A stretch of 64,000 nt of DNA from Progne subis subis. Its lineage: Eukaryota; Chordata; Aves; Passeriformes; Hirundinidae. The notes beneath the pieces were generated by a model that was given only the letters and a program-made list of their open reading frames with translations, was not told where the DNA came from and did not search any database. The DNA lies in the NCBI GenBank assembly GCA_022316685.1, contig JAKJHU010000024.1, positions 4,844,501 through 4,908,500 on the forward strand, read 5' to 3'. Position numbers and translations under genes: made by a program. Shown here piece after piece: positions 54,636-64,000 of this stretch (its first letter is position 1; the number at the start of each line of letters is the position of its first letter).

Positions 54636-54767
54636 GGTACCTGGCTGGGGACTGCTCCCCCAGCGGCCACCGGATGGTGACACCGACTGCAAACCCGGTG
54701 GCTGCCCCGCAGCTCCTCGGCCCGACAGTCTGCCCGGCACTGCTGCACAGCCTCACAAACTGCAGCC
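54636..54767 (-). other. S1PR1: S1PR1 exon 2, 5'UTR part, with 3' splice site
   Basis: On the minus strand a pyrimidine-rich tract running into TTGTTCTCAG ends at 54768, so exon 2 should begin at 54767. That leaves 132 bases of 5'UTR before the receptor ATG. The boundary is inferred from splice consensus and from the known two-exon plan of mammalian S1PR1, not from transcript data. The frame stays open back from the ATG to a TGA at 54755-54753, so a non-ATG extension (for example the GTG at 54740) is formally possible but not expected. Confidence 0.75.
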
Positions 54768-56044
54768 CTGAGAACAAGAGGCACAAAACCCAGACTTAAA
54801 AGAAGGAAGACAAACAGTGTAGCAAATGCTAAAGGGTTTAAGTAATCTGCTGGTTTAACTGTGCATCAGAGTCATAAATGTATTCACACATGAATCAGTT
54901 TCATTCAGCTGGTAAAATATGTTTAAAAGGTGGTTAGGCATATTCAATAGGTAAAGCTAATAAGACAAAAAAATGTTCTGTCACGCAGAACTGAACAAGT
55001 TGGAGTCAGCAAAGGACTGCTTTACTGGGCTTCTTCCAACACAAAAGATCTCAAAGCTCCCCAGCAGCAAGTTCTAGTCTTTTTTTCTTCAGCGGGAACT
55101 ACCACAGCAGAGATTTTAAAGGGAAAGGGCTTGCTTGATTAGATTTAACTCCAAGTGTACAAAAGTCTGCACAGAAATTATTTGACAGGAGACCCGTATT
55201 CTCCTCCATTAATAAAGTCTGAATACACTTTGAAAGGGGTAGTTATGCAATTCACTGATGCCATCTCAAGCAGTGGTAAATTCACTGATGTAAATATAAA
55301 CAAGAGATCATCTCAAAGCTGTAAACAGGTAAGGGGTGCCCTTGATAAATACAAGTAAGAACATGCTTTACAAAACCCACAGCAGTAAAAACTTAGAAAA
55401 GCAAGAAAAATATGTAATTAAGCTACAGAGCAACCCCATTCCATGGGTCTGAAACAAAGAATGTCAAAAAAAACCCCCTTTCATTTAAATAACTAGTATT
55501 GCAAGCTTTTGAAACGGGCATAATTAAGGTATACACATATAGAGGAAACTCCCTTTACATATAATGGTTTTGTAGTGGACATTTTAAAAGAATTAAACCT
55601 ACAATATCATGCAAAGAAAGAAGAACGGGCGGATTTGTTAAATTACAGCCTAAGCGGGGCAAAGTAAGAGGTGCGAGACCAGTGCTTGCTATTCCCGGGC
55701 GCCACTCCGCATCGCTCCCGGGCAAAAGCTCCCATCGCTTGTGTCCCGCACCGCTCCCGTCCCGTCCCGCACCGCTCCTGCTCCGCTTCGGTCTCTAGCG
55801 CGCGTGGCTCCCGTCCCGCACCGCCTCCGCCGGACCCTGCACGCAGCCGGGCACGCCGGCGTCCAGGCGGCCTCCTCCCCTCCCCACCCCTTCTTTTTCG
55901 TTTCGTGGCCTCGGGGGTCGCGCCGAGCGGCGACCGCAGCGCTGGGATTTCAGGCGAGCCCGCGGTGCGGAGCGTGCGCGGCCGCGGCTCCCCGAGCCTT
56001 ACCTCGCACAAGCGCGGCGCGGAGCCCGGACCGGCCCCGCACAT
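54753..56044 (-). promoter_or_regulatory. Spliced 18-codon upstream ORF in S1PR1 5'UTR
   Basis: An ATG at 56044 (A at -3) is followed by exactly 14 codons to the exon 1 donor. After splicing, four exon 2 codons follow and then TGA at 54755-54753. The predicted peptide is MCGAGPGSAPRLCEGCSL. The uORF is in the same frame as the receptor, with 39 sense codons between its stop and the receptor ATG. It would be expected to lower or condition initiation at S1PR1. It depends on the splice model and on a start site upstream of 56044. Confidence 0.45.
54768..56002 (-). other. S1PR1: S1PR1 intron 1
   Basis: The intron runs from a strong donor (CGAG then GTAAGG, GT at 56002-56001) to the acceptor TTCTCAG at 54768, 1235 bp in all. 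It lies wholly in the 5'UTR. Its upstream part lies within the promoter CpG island and the remainder is AT-rich. The 10-base word TTCACTGATG occurs twice near 55252 and 55281 on the plus strand. No coding sequence or transposon is recognisable inside. Confidence 0.72.
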
Positions 56045-56071
56045 CTTGCGTCCCCGCGAAGCAACTCCAGC
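56003..56071 (-). other. S1PR1: S1PR1 non-coding exon 1 (5' end estimated)
   Basis: The 3' edge is fixed by a near-consensus donor at 56003/56002. The 5' edge is estimated at about 56071 because a TATA-like ATAAAAA lies at 56102-56096, roughly 30 bp upstream. The exon would be about 69 nt and GC-rich. It contains one ATG at 56044 that opens a uORF. Mammalian S1PR1 also has a short non-coding first exon separated by an intron from the single coding exon, which supports this model. Confidence 0.6.
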
Positions 56072-56095
56072 AGGGCGAGCTAGGGGGCTCGGTGG

Positions 56096-56130
56096 TTTTT
56101 ATGTTTCTGCAGCTGCCCGTTCCCCACCCC
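56096..56130 (-). promoter_or_regulatory. S1PR1 core promoter: TATA-like box and KLF/Sp box
   Basis: On the minus strand ATAAAAA occupies 56102-56096, within an otherwise very GC-rich island. About 20 bp further upstream the plus strand reads CCCCACCCC (56122-56130), which fits the CCNCNCCC KLF/Sp consensus. KLF2 is an established direct activator of S1PR1 in lymphocytes and endothelium. Assigning this box to KLF2 is inference. Confidence 0.5.
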
Positions 56131-56760
56131 GTTTCCGATTCCGCCTCCTCTCCGCACGCCCAGCCCGGCCCCGGCGGGGCGTGAGCAGCCGCGGGCGCTG
56201 CCGTGCCGGGCTGGGACAGACGCCGCGGGGTCGCGGCGGGCGGCGCAGGAAGGCTGAGGCGAAGAACTCCCCGGGACCCCCTCGCCCTGCCGGCCGGGGG
56301 ACGCGGGGACGGGACGCCGCGGCCGGGCTCCAGCCGTCCCTGACCTGGGAGCCGCCTCCTCCCGCCACCGGGGGCACCCGGCGTTCCGGGGAAGGAAGGA
56401 GGTGTTGGCACGGCCCGGCCGGCTCCGAGCACGGCTCCTGCGCCCCGCGGGGTGCCGGGGCAGCTTCCCGCCCGCCCGGTTTTCGTGCCCCCCAAGAAGG
56501 CACAGGAAGGCTACGGCCAAAGGCAGCATCCCGTACGCTACCTCCGTTCTCCCTCTTAGAGGACAGCGTAAGTAATGTTTAAGGAAACACCTGGAAGAAG
56601 CTCTTCCATTTTCTCACTGCACCAAGGTGTGTTTTTGCCGTGGCAGGCCCGGTGGCTGCCATCCGCACCTGTGGCCTGCCGAGTGACTCACCCGCGGCTC
56701 CCCCCGGGGAGGCGGCAGCCCCATGGGGCCAGGACGGTGCCAGGCTGCGCTCTGCGGGGC

Positions 56761-57862
56761 AGAAACCAGAACTGGCCCATGGGGGATAAACTCAGTTCCT
56801 GCCACGGTCAAACAGCACACGGTGTTGGTGTTTCCACATGGAGGGGGGAAAAAAAAAAATGCAAAAACAAAAACTACTGAAAAACTAAAAAATATATCAA
56901 AACTAATCTCTGCCATGTTCAGGGGATGCTGTAAAATACCTATGTTTGAAAGTATGAAGAAAAAATTTTAATGCGTTATTTTAGAAACAAATTTGGCAAT
57001 GGCAACTACTTAACACTGTTACCGCTGTATTATATAAGGACAGACACAGAAGTGAGTTTAGATTTTATAATTCCTTCTCCCTTCAAACTTTTAAAGGAAA
57101 AACCAACTTTGGCATATGTGAAATGCCAGCTCTGGTGGTATTCTACTGTTGAAATTTTTCTCTTCCTTGCTCTGCTCTTGTTAACTCCAAATTGAAATGG
57201 AAAAGAATATCACAACAGGCCAAAGCTCAATAAATTGGGTCTTTCAGTTTAAAGCATCGTGTCTGTCAATTAGCAGTAGCAGTTTTATGGGGAAGCAGCT
57301 TTCCTCTGAAAGACAGTACAAGCATTCTACCCTCAGGAAGAGGGTCCCTCTCTTATTTATGCTAATACTCATGCTTCGATTGCTCCACGCCTCTCCCAGA
57401 ATGACTCAGATAAATTACACTGGCAAACAGACATTTACTCTTCCACCACAAAGCTAGAAACTTGAAAAGATATTTAGCCTCCTGAGAGCCTGGAGGAAAA
57501 CACAGCCGTTAAGTCACAACTGTCAGAAAAGGCACACAAGATAAATCATGCTTGAGGCCGACATATGTATCCCCTGCAACTGCCTGATATACCCCAGATA
57601 TTTCAAGCTTTCCCCGTTATTTATCTAATATATAGAAAATACTAAATAAAAGTGCATTCACTTAGGCATTTTCCTCTAGGAAATAATTCTCACATAATTT
57701 TAAGTAAGAGGAACATATTAAAGGAACACACTTTAATTAAAGGATAGAATGACTCAGGGTTTCATTAGTCGGGCTTTCATGTTCAGGCTATTGGTTACCA
57801 GCTGAGAGGATACCAGCTCAGAGATGCGACATCCAACAAATTAATTGTCAGAGGCTGTGTAA
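56761..57862. other. S1PR1 upstream flank to the CR1 copy
   Basis: AT-rich DNA directly upstream of the S1PR1 CpG island. No gene is visible. GATA-like and ATTA-rich words occur around 57540-57640, and the region could hold proximal enhancers, but nothing is specific enough to call. Confidence 0.45.
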
Positions 57863-58600
57863 AATCACAGAACAATAGAATGGTTTGGGTTGGAGTGGAC
57901 CTTAAAGATCACCCAGTTCCTATTCCACTGCCACAGGCAGGGGCACCTTGCACTAGGCCAGGATGCTCAAAGCCACATCCAACCTAGCCTGGAACACTTC
58001 CAGGAAAAGGCACATCCACCCTTTCTTTGGGCAACCTCTTCCAGGGCCTCACCACCCTCACAGCAAAGAAATTCTTACCAATATCTAAACTATGCCCACT
58101 CTCTTTCAGTTTCAAGCCATTACATGCTCTCGTAAAAGGTCCCTCTCCAGCTTTCCTGTAAAGCCCTCTTTATATACTTAAGCTTCACAATGAAGCTTAA
58201 CCCCAGAGCCTTCTCTTCTCCAGACTGAACAAACTCAATTCTCTCAGCCTTTTTTCATAAGAGCTGCTCCAACCCTGTGATCATTACTTGCATCTTTCCT
58301 CAGGACGTGCTCTGACCGTGTGTGGTTCATGTCTTTCCTGTGCTGAGAACCCCAGAGCTGGACACAGCACTGCAGGTGGGGTTTCACCAGAGCCGAGCTG
58401 AGGGGCAGAATCCCCTCCCTGCCCTGCTGCCCACACTGCTTTGGATGCAGCCCAGGATTCAATTGGCTTTCTGGGCTGCAAGCTCACATGGCAGGGTCAT
58501 GTCCAGCCTCTCCCCCACCAGCACCCCCAAGTCCTTCATCTCTGCCTCTCTCAGCCTATTGTGGTACAAGGAGTTGCCCCAACCCAGGTGCCGCACTGTG
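57863..58600 (-). mobile_element. CR1 LINE fragment (3' end, 5'-truncated)
   Basis: The plus strand reads as the reverse complement of the avian CR1 3' end. It begins with the ATCACAGAA...AGAATGGTTTGGGTTGGA block (the inverse of the CR1 terminal ATTCTATG repeats) and continues through recognisable blocks such as CACCACCCTCACAG, CCCTCTCCAGCTTTCCTGTA, GAGCCTTCTCTTCTCCAG, CAGAGCTGGACACAG and GGATGCAGCCCAGGATTC. Homology fades near 58600, so this is a typical 5'-truncated, dead copy in minus orientation of about 740 bp. It carries no intact reverse transcriptase. A perfect 10-bp hairpin at 58178-58200 replaces family sequence. Confidence 0.93.
58178..58200. repeat. Perfect 10-bp inverted repeat inside the CR1 copy
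   Basis: TTAAGCTTCA (58178-58187), CAA, then TGAAGCTTAA (58191-58200). The family sequence at this place, as I remember it, is not palindromic. Confidence 0.9.
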
Positions 58601-61600
58601 CAAAATAAGCAATTTCAGTTCAACTCCAAAAGGTGGGTATTTGTATCACAAAAAACATCATGTAACTTAGATGACCACACAAATTTACAGCTTTCTTGAC
58701 ATCTTGGCAGTGAGGAAACTGAAATATAACTTCACTCTTCACAGGTGAATGGAGCCAGATCAGCTAGATTTGCACTGAAGGCTGTCTAAACCCTCAGAGA
58801 AGATAGGTTAACATGGCTCAACTACACAGGTTCTAACCTGCTTACAAGGGCTGAAACACAAACACAGGACTCAGGTTGATCCAGCCAACTCTACCAAAAC
58901 TGTAGTTGCTGGTAAGTGTTAGCAAGGGGGTTTTCACCAGGGTTATACTCCCTCCTCATCCAGAGAACAAGCCAACAACAGAATGAGAACTCTTTCTCAG
59001 TACCTCTCCAACTGTCTGGTCCACTGATAAGGAAGCTTGCACTTCTACTACAGAAATCCAGTGTATATATAGCTCCTTTGAGAACTCGACACTGGAATTT
59101 CCTATGGTCAGAATAAGGAAAAAGAACAACACAATATTATTAATGCATTTCAGAAATAACCAGAATGCATGTCTCAGTCAAATGCCAGCAGAAAGGCTGC
59201 ACACATCAGGACATCAACTGATACGTAACAGATGCCTAACCTGGTTAAATTCGTTTAAAAATGATCTGCAATATGTCTACTAGCATAAAGAGGCAGATGC
59301 ATTTTTCACATGGATCCTGAGTATGTATATGCTCTTAGGTAGTTTTCAGGATGAACAGGAACTCACGCTTTAGGGAAGTCATGAACAGTCAGAACAAGGA
59401 TAATACTGACAGTGTGTGGCAGCCAAAGTTCTTGTGGAACTTCCAGTGAGAGCATAGTGTGGTGGGGATTGCAGAAACCTGGCTAGTCACAGAGCAATCT
59501 CCTTGCAGGAAAATGCTTTGATCTTGTCAGAAAAGAAGCTGTAAGCTGGGGTCCACCCAATGCCTGCATATCAAAAGACTGGTGGCCTCTGACACCACCA
59601 GACCGAACTCTCCCAGTGCAGCCGGACAACTCACAATTGCATCAGAGGAGTGTCTGAACACTATCCATCTTGTAAAGATAGTGACAATCCCTGCAAGAGA
59701 GATTAGCAAAGGATTCTTCTCCAGCACGTCATTCTTCTGCACTTTCAAAAGTCTTTGTCCATATAAGCAAAAACTACTCTTATTCATTCTGATGCAACTT
59801 AGGTCACAAAGAGAGCCATTCCTTTCTGAAGTGCTGGGTCATGACAGGAGATCTGTGAAAACAGTACCAGAGCGCAGGTTTGGTCACCAAGAAAATATCA
59901 AGAATGGCCTGCAGAATCCCTCATAATTCTCATGACTAGAAGAAATATAAAAGTTGGATTCATTATTCTGCTGCAATCCCCGAACAAATATTCCATATTT
60001 TGTATAATTTGTCAAGATTTACAAGTGTTGTAGCATGCTCTTATGTGCCTTCAAGTAATTGATACTTTTCAAAATCTGTAAGGAAAATAATACACCTAAC
60101 TAATTTGTTCAGATGGGTTCAAATGACACCTTAAATGAAGTGCATGCAGGCAGAAGAAAATTATAATATTGTGAGATAACTCAACCCATACTGGAAGACT
60201 ATACCAGAAAGCTCCAAGAGAAGCAGAGAAGATGCTGGAAGTATTTCTGTATTTGTAAGAAAGCTACAAAGAGTAAATTAAATTATTTTATTAATTTGTT
60301 AACTTAAGAGTAAATACAAACCATTTATATTGATTCTTGAGTATACTGAATACATAAGAGAACAAGTCAGATTTACTGTTCAGTTAAAATTAATTAATGT
60401 TTCAGTTATATAACTTCCGGTTTAGAACAATCTGGTTTTAAATAATTCTTTCCACAGGGAATAGGTTAGATGAATTAATTTTCTGCTGATATTCACAGTG
60501 TTCAAAAATTCAATATCTTCTTTCTTCAGATTAGAATTAAAAACCTGGTTTGGAGAAAAAAAAAATGTCACAAGAACATTGCAAAGACATATTTTTTCAG
60601 TACTAGTATTCTGCAGGGTCTGGTTTTAAGTTCTTGATACTAATAAATAATATTAATTAAATGGCCTTTTTAATTTTAAAAGGCAACTTTAAAAAGTTCA
60701 CTATATTCATTTTTGTGAGAATCTGTACTTGATTTTTAGCTCACTAAGCTTAATATATTATTAGGAAAAGCCCAAGTCTGAAGGGAAAGAATTTAAGTAG
60801 CTGAGAAAGTGACATGCAATAGTTTGCATGGATATCATTGTACCCTAAACTGTAACACACTTTAACATACGGAGCAGTCATTAACAGGATGATTAAACTG
60901 CCAATATACTCTTGAACTTCCTACTAGTAGTTCAGCTACACAATGTTCCTCAAAGGGCACTGGCTGGCCAAGCACTCTCAGGATCACACACATTCCTCTT
61001 GGGCACAGCGACTGAGATGTGCTCCAATGGTCTGTGCAGTGCTCCTTTGACAGGCACATCCTGCAACTCTGGCCACACCCCCAGTGCCTTACAGAGGGAT
61101 ACACCTTACAACACTGGGAAACACAGTGCAGATAATCAACATCTTTCAAGTGTGTAGGTATCTTACTGGAGGCTGCAAAAAGTTAAAAAACTAGGTACAG
61201 AAAAAGTCTCCCAACACAGCAACACAAAAAATTATCAGAAGGTCGGCTTATCTGTTGTTTTTACCCAATGCACAATAGTGAGAGGTGAGCATCAAAGCTT
61301 TGGGAAGGGTATGGTGATGTGGAAAGAGTTAACTGCCTTGGATTCAATCAGTAGCAGCAAGTGCTACACCACCTTTACCCTCATTTTCAAAAGCATGGGT
61401 TAACACTGAGGTGTGAATATTATGCAGTCGGCTTGGCCCAGCACTAAGTGTGAACTTACCAGTATTACAGTTTATTTTCTACACATGCTACACTCCGAAA
61501 ATAATGCCTTGGAAGTCATATTGGGGGGAGGTGTGATAGAAACACTTCTGCAGCCTGATTAAAAAAAAATAAAAATCTGAATGTTCACTTTAAAAACACA

Positions 61601-64000
61601 TTTCCATTATTTTCCAGTGAAACATTCTTAGGCGCCTTCATCTCCAGTGATATAGAGATGAAAACCAGAAAGAATCAAGAAAATTAGGAGAGGGAGCTAC
61701 TCAGAGTCAGGCAGGAAGCTACTTGACTGCAAGAAAATGGCCTCACCCTTTCCACTGACTTTTAGTTTATATTTTTCTTTTCCTTATTTGTTTCAAGAGT
61801 TTCCTTCCATTAGGAGTCACAGAGCTCCTGGAATGGCAGCGGACTGCATTTATGTAGATAGCACTGATAAATTGCATCTTAAGTAATGGTTTATCTCAAC
61901 TGAGAAGGAGTGTCCCAATCACTCAATACCATAAATTACATGACAGGGAGGAAAAAGTTCCTTCAGTTTTCTGGTGTATTCCCTGAACTTATTGGCAAGT
62001 TGATGGGTTACACAGATGAAGTGGATGCATTGATGTATCTTAAAATGGGTCACTGTAGAAATGTGAACAAATTTTCTCTCTAGGGGAAGTTTGTTTTACA
62101 GAAATAAGAACCAAGAGGAAGAATTTCAACCCTGGGGAAGAATATGCATATAATTCCAAGAATTCACTTGAAGGATAAATTCTGAGCTTTAAACAAAGCA
62201 AAACCTTAAAAAATGAGCACCTCTAGGCTAACTGACCAAAGAAGAAATAAAAATCAGAAATAAACTTTCTGGCTTTGCTATGTCCAGCACTTTTATACCC
62301 TTTTGGTCTTCAGTGTTCTGCGTCTCTTACCATAAATCACTCCTCCCTACTACTCCTAAAGCTTGTTAGTGTTCACTTGCCAATTTCTTATTAGTTGTCT
62401 TATTTCTTTGATCACTGTTGGGAATACTTTAGAAAGGTTCATTTAGATGAGGTGATGTGGACTTATTCTTTAGCAGCCTTTGCTTAAGAAGAAAATTATT
62501 ATTGCCAGAGTAATGCCAGTGTAATTGTATAGGAGCATAAAATATGAATCCACCAAGTCTGTGTTTCCTTCTGCAACCTCACCAAAAGTAAAAGAGGACT
62601 TGCTCAATGATTCTAAATTAACAAACATGATATAAAACTTGTGAACACCACAGTCAAGGGAAGAGGCTTCAGTGATCTATCCCAAGGCCACAGGAGATAA
62701 CAGGGTTTCAGACTCCTGGGCAATTATAGCTCCTAGCAGAAACAATGGCTATTAGTGAGGCACAATGTGCAAAACTGCTCATCACACCTGGGAGAAAGAT
62801 AGCTTGAGTTGGCTGAGTCCCAGCACTTAAAATCTTGCATCGTCTCAAATTACACCTCACATAGCTAAAATTATACTCTTCTGTAGTTCCAAAGGCACTA
62901 ATTGGCAGCAGTGGAAAAGCTAGGAAAGATTACAAAATAATAATGAAAAAGAAACCCAACACAAAAAAAAGGCCTGAACCAACAAGAATTCACCCTGAAC
63001 ATAATTAGAAAACTATCAGATTAAAACTGTAACTTGCCACAACTACTCCTTAAGAAGAATGCTTTTTTAGTAATACTATTCCTCTCATTACTGAACTACT
63101 TAGATACCATGACCTAGACTGGGAAAATGGTGGCTTGCCTTCCTCGCAAAAGCAGGTGCAGACACCAAAAACATAGTAAAAACTCTTTGACAGAAGGAAC
63201 ACTGAAATATATTATGGAATTCAAAGCCATTCTCACAGTAGCCTAAGGTCACCTAGTGTGGGGCATTAGCAAGAAAATCCTGGTTTAATTCCAATTAGCT
63301 CAGAACAGGGAGGTGATCAGTCAGAATCAAGTGCAAAAACCTAGAAGTGTTCTTATGAGCATGGAGTTCTAGCCATGCAGCTAGTCCTAACTGACCCTGT
63401 TCTGGTAATACTGGAGCTAGAATTTGCTAACCTCCATAAAGATTTGGTTCCTTTGACACATCATTTATGTTGGAAGCAGTATGTTGATGCAATGTCTGTT
63501 TCTTTAGAGAGGACTAGAGGTGAAACTGCAACCTGTGCTTTGTAAATTCTTAGAAAGTCATCACTGGCAAAAGCCATATTCAGGGAATATCAGGTACATG
63601 AGTCACTTCTAGTCTTTGTTTTATTAATTCAGATATACTGTGAAGCAAGGAGTCCCTCAACAGCACAGTTCAATTTTTTTTTTTTTTCCATACTGCTAAA
63701 GCACTGTTCTAGAAAGCGACTCTTCAAAAGCAGCATTAAATGATAGCCAGTGGTAGAAAGGTTTATTTCTGGACAATCTTTCCAACTTTCACTCAGACAT
63801 TGCCACAGTTTTATGCAAAAGCTAAAAAAAAAAAAAAAAAAAAGAACCTAAAAATTACATTTGTTTTATAAATGTGCCTTACTGTCATCACAACAGCTGA
63901 GCCAGGTACAGAGCTGTTCTTAGACACCTAAGAGTGGAATTCCCAGGTACTGGAGGCCCCCAGACTGCTGCAGGCCATGCTTGAAACTAGAAAATAACCT
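58601..64000. other. Intergenic DNA, right flank
   Basis: AT-rich non-coding DNA without a recognisable gene or transposon. A cysteine-rich open frame on the minus strand (60862-61149, 95 codons) has no identifiable family and no splice or promoter support. T14 and A20 homopolymers lie near the right edge. Confidence 0.5.
63824..63843 (+). repeat. Poly(A) run of 20
   Basis: A homopolymer of 20 A. No retroposed gene body is recognisable upstream. Similar A16 runs lie at 31971-31986, 33636-33651 and 33912-33927, and T14 at 63674-63687. Confidence 0.9.

Larger units (their letters stand above)
55640..56760. promoter_or_regulatory. CpG island at the S1PR1 promoter
   Basis: About 1.1 kb of sequence dense in CpG and GC stands out sharply from the AT-rich flanks and covers exon 1, the start of intron 1 and roughly 700 bp upstream. 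Long open frames on both strands here (up to 303 codons on the plus strand) result from the lack of stop codons in GC-rich DNA. Strong splice donors lie on both strands near its outer edge (plus 56567, minus 56692), which suggests alternative or divergent first exons. Confidence 0.85.

Noticed and set aside
54636..54740. Extending the S1PR1 protein upstream by 35 residues from position 54740
   Set aside because: The codon at 54740 is GTG, the segment is low-complexity, and the ATG at 54635 has a good context and gives the normal family length.
55671..56582. 303-codon plus-strand open frame across the S1PR1 CpG island
   Set aside because: It is Arg/Pro/Gly/Ala-rich low-complexity translation, antisense to exon 1, and other frames here are equally open. 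GC-rich DNA simply lacks stop codons.
63824..63843. A20 run considered as the tail of a processed pseudogene
   Set aside because: No recognisable coding or 3'UTR sequence precedes it on the plus strand and no flanking duplication is apparent.
1..64000. tRNA, rRNA, known microRNA, CRISPR arrays, mitochondrial insertions
   Set aside because: No cloverleaf, rRNA core words, regularly spaced repeats or mitochondrial gene sequence was recognised by eye on either strand.

Overview
The window is vertebrate nuclear DNA, most likely from a bird and possibly a songbird. Three things point that way: two 5'-truncated CR1 LINE 3' ends with the avian terminal sequence, a worn LTR whose motifs match an avian endogenous retrovirus LTR as I remember it, and an otherwise AT-rich gene desert broken by a few sharp CpG islands. 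There are no operons, ribosome binding sites, CRISPR arrays or other prokaryotic features.

The window holds one certain protein-coding gene, S1PR1 (sphingosine-1-phosphate receptor 1), on the minus strand. It has a compact two-exon structure. A short non-coding exon 1 ends at 56003 inside a CpG island. A 1235-bp GT-AG intron spans 54768-56002. A large exon 2 carries the last 132 bases of 5'UTR, an uninterrupted 379-codon reading frame (54635 down to 53496, stop TAG) and a 3'UTR of about 1.5 kb that probably ends just past an AATAAA at 51981-51976. A TATA-like element and a CCCCACCCC KLF/Sp box sit just upstream of exon 1. Splicing joins an 18-codon upstream ORF whose frame is the same as that of the receptor.

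Layout: 1-19.3 kb is AT-rich intergenic DNA with GC-richer patches near 11.5 and 17.3 kb. An LTR remnant lies at 19.3-19.8 kb. The stretch 19.8-38.99 kb is intergenic, with a CR1 fragment at 30.7 kb and an unassigned 106-codon ORF at 25 kb. A small CpG island at 39.0-39.35 kb contains a degenerate CCCCGATC repeat. A large CpG island lies at 44.9-46.3 kb. The stretch 46.3-51.95 kb is intergenic. S1PR1 with its promoter island fills 51.95-56.75 kb. A 738-bp CR1 lies at 57.86-58.6 kb, and the rest to 64 kb is intergenic. The two non-S1PR1 CpG islands look like promoters without a visible coding gene, so non-coding transcripts or distal regulators of S1PR1 are the simplest reading.

I did not find a convincing new biological system. 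The observations most worth testing are the in-frame uORF of S1PR1, a candidate divergent transcript from its promoter, the two orphan CpG islands, two near-perfect short hairpins (one inside a CR1 copy, suggesting template-switch mutation), and the unassigned ORF at 25 kb.
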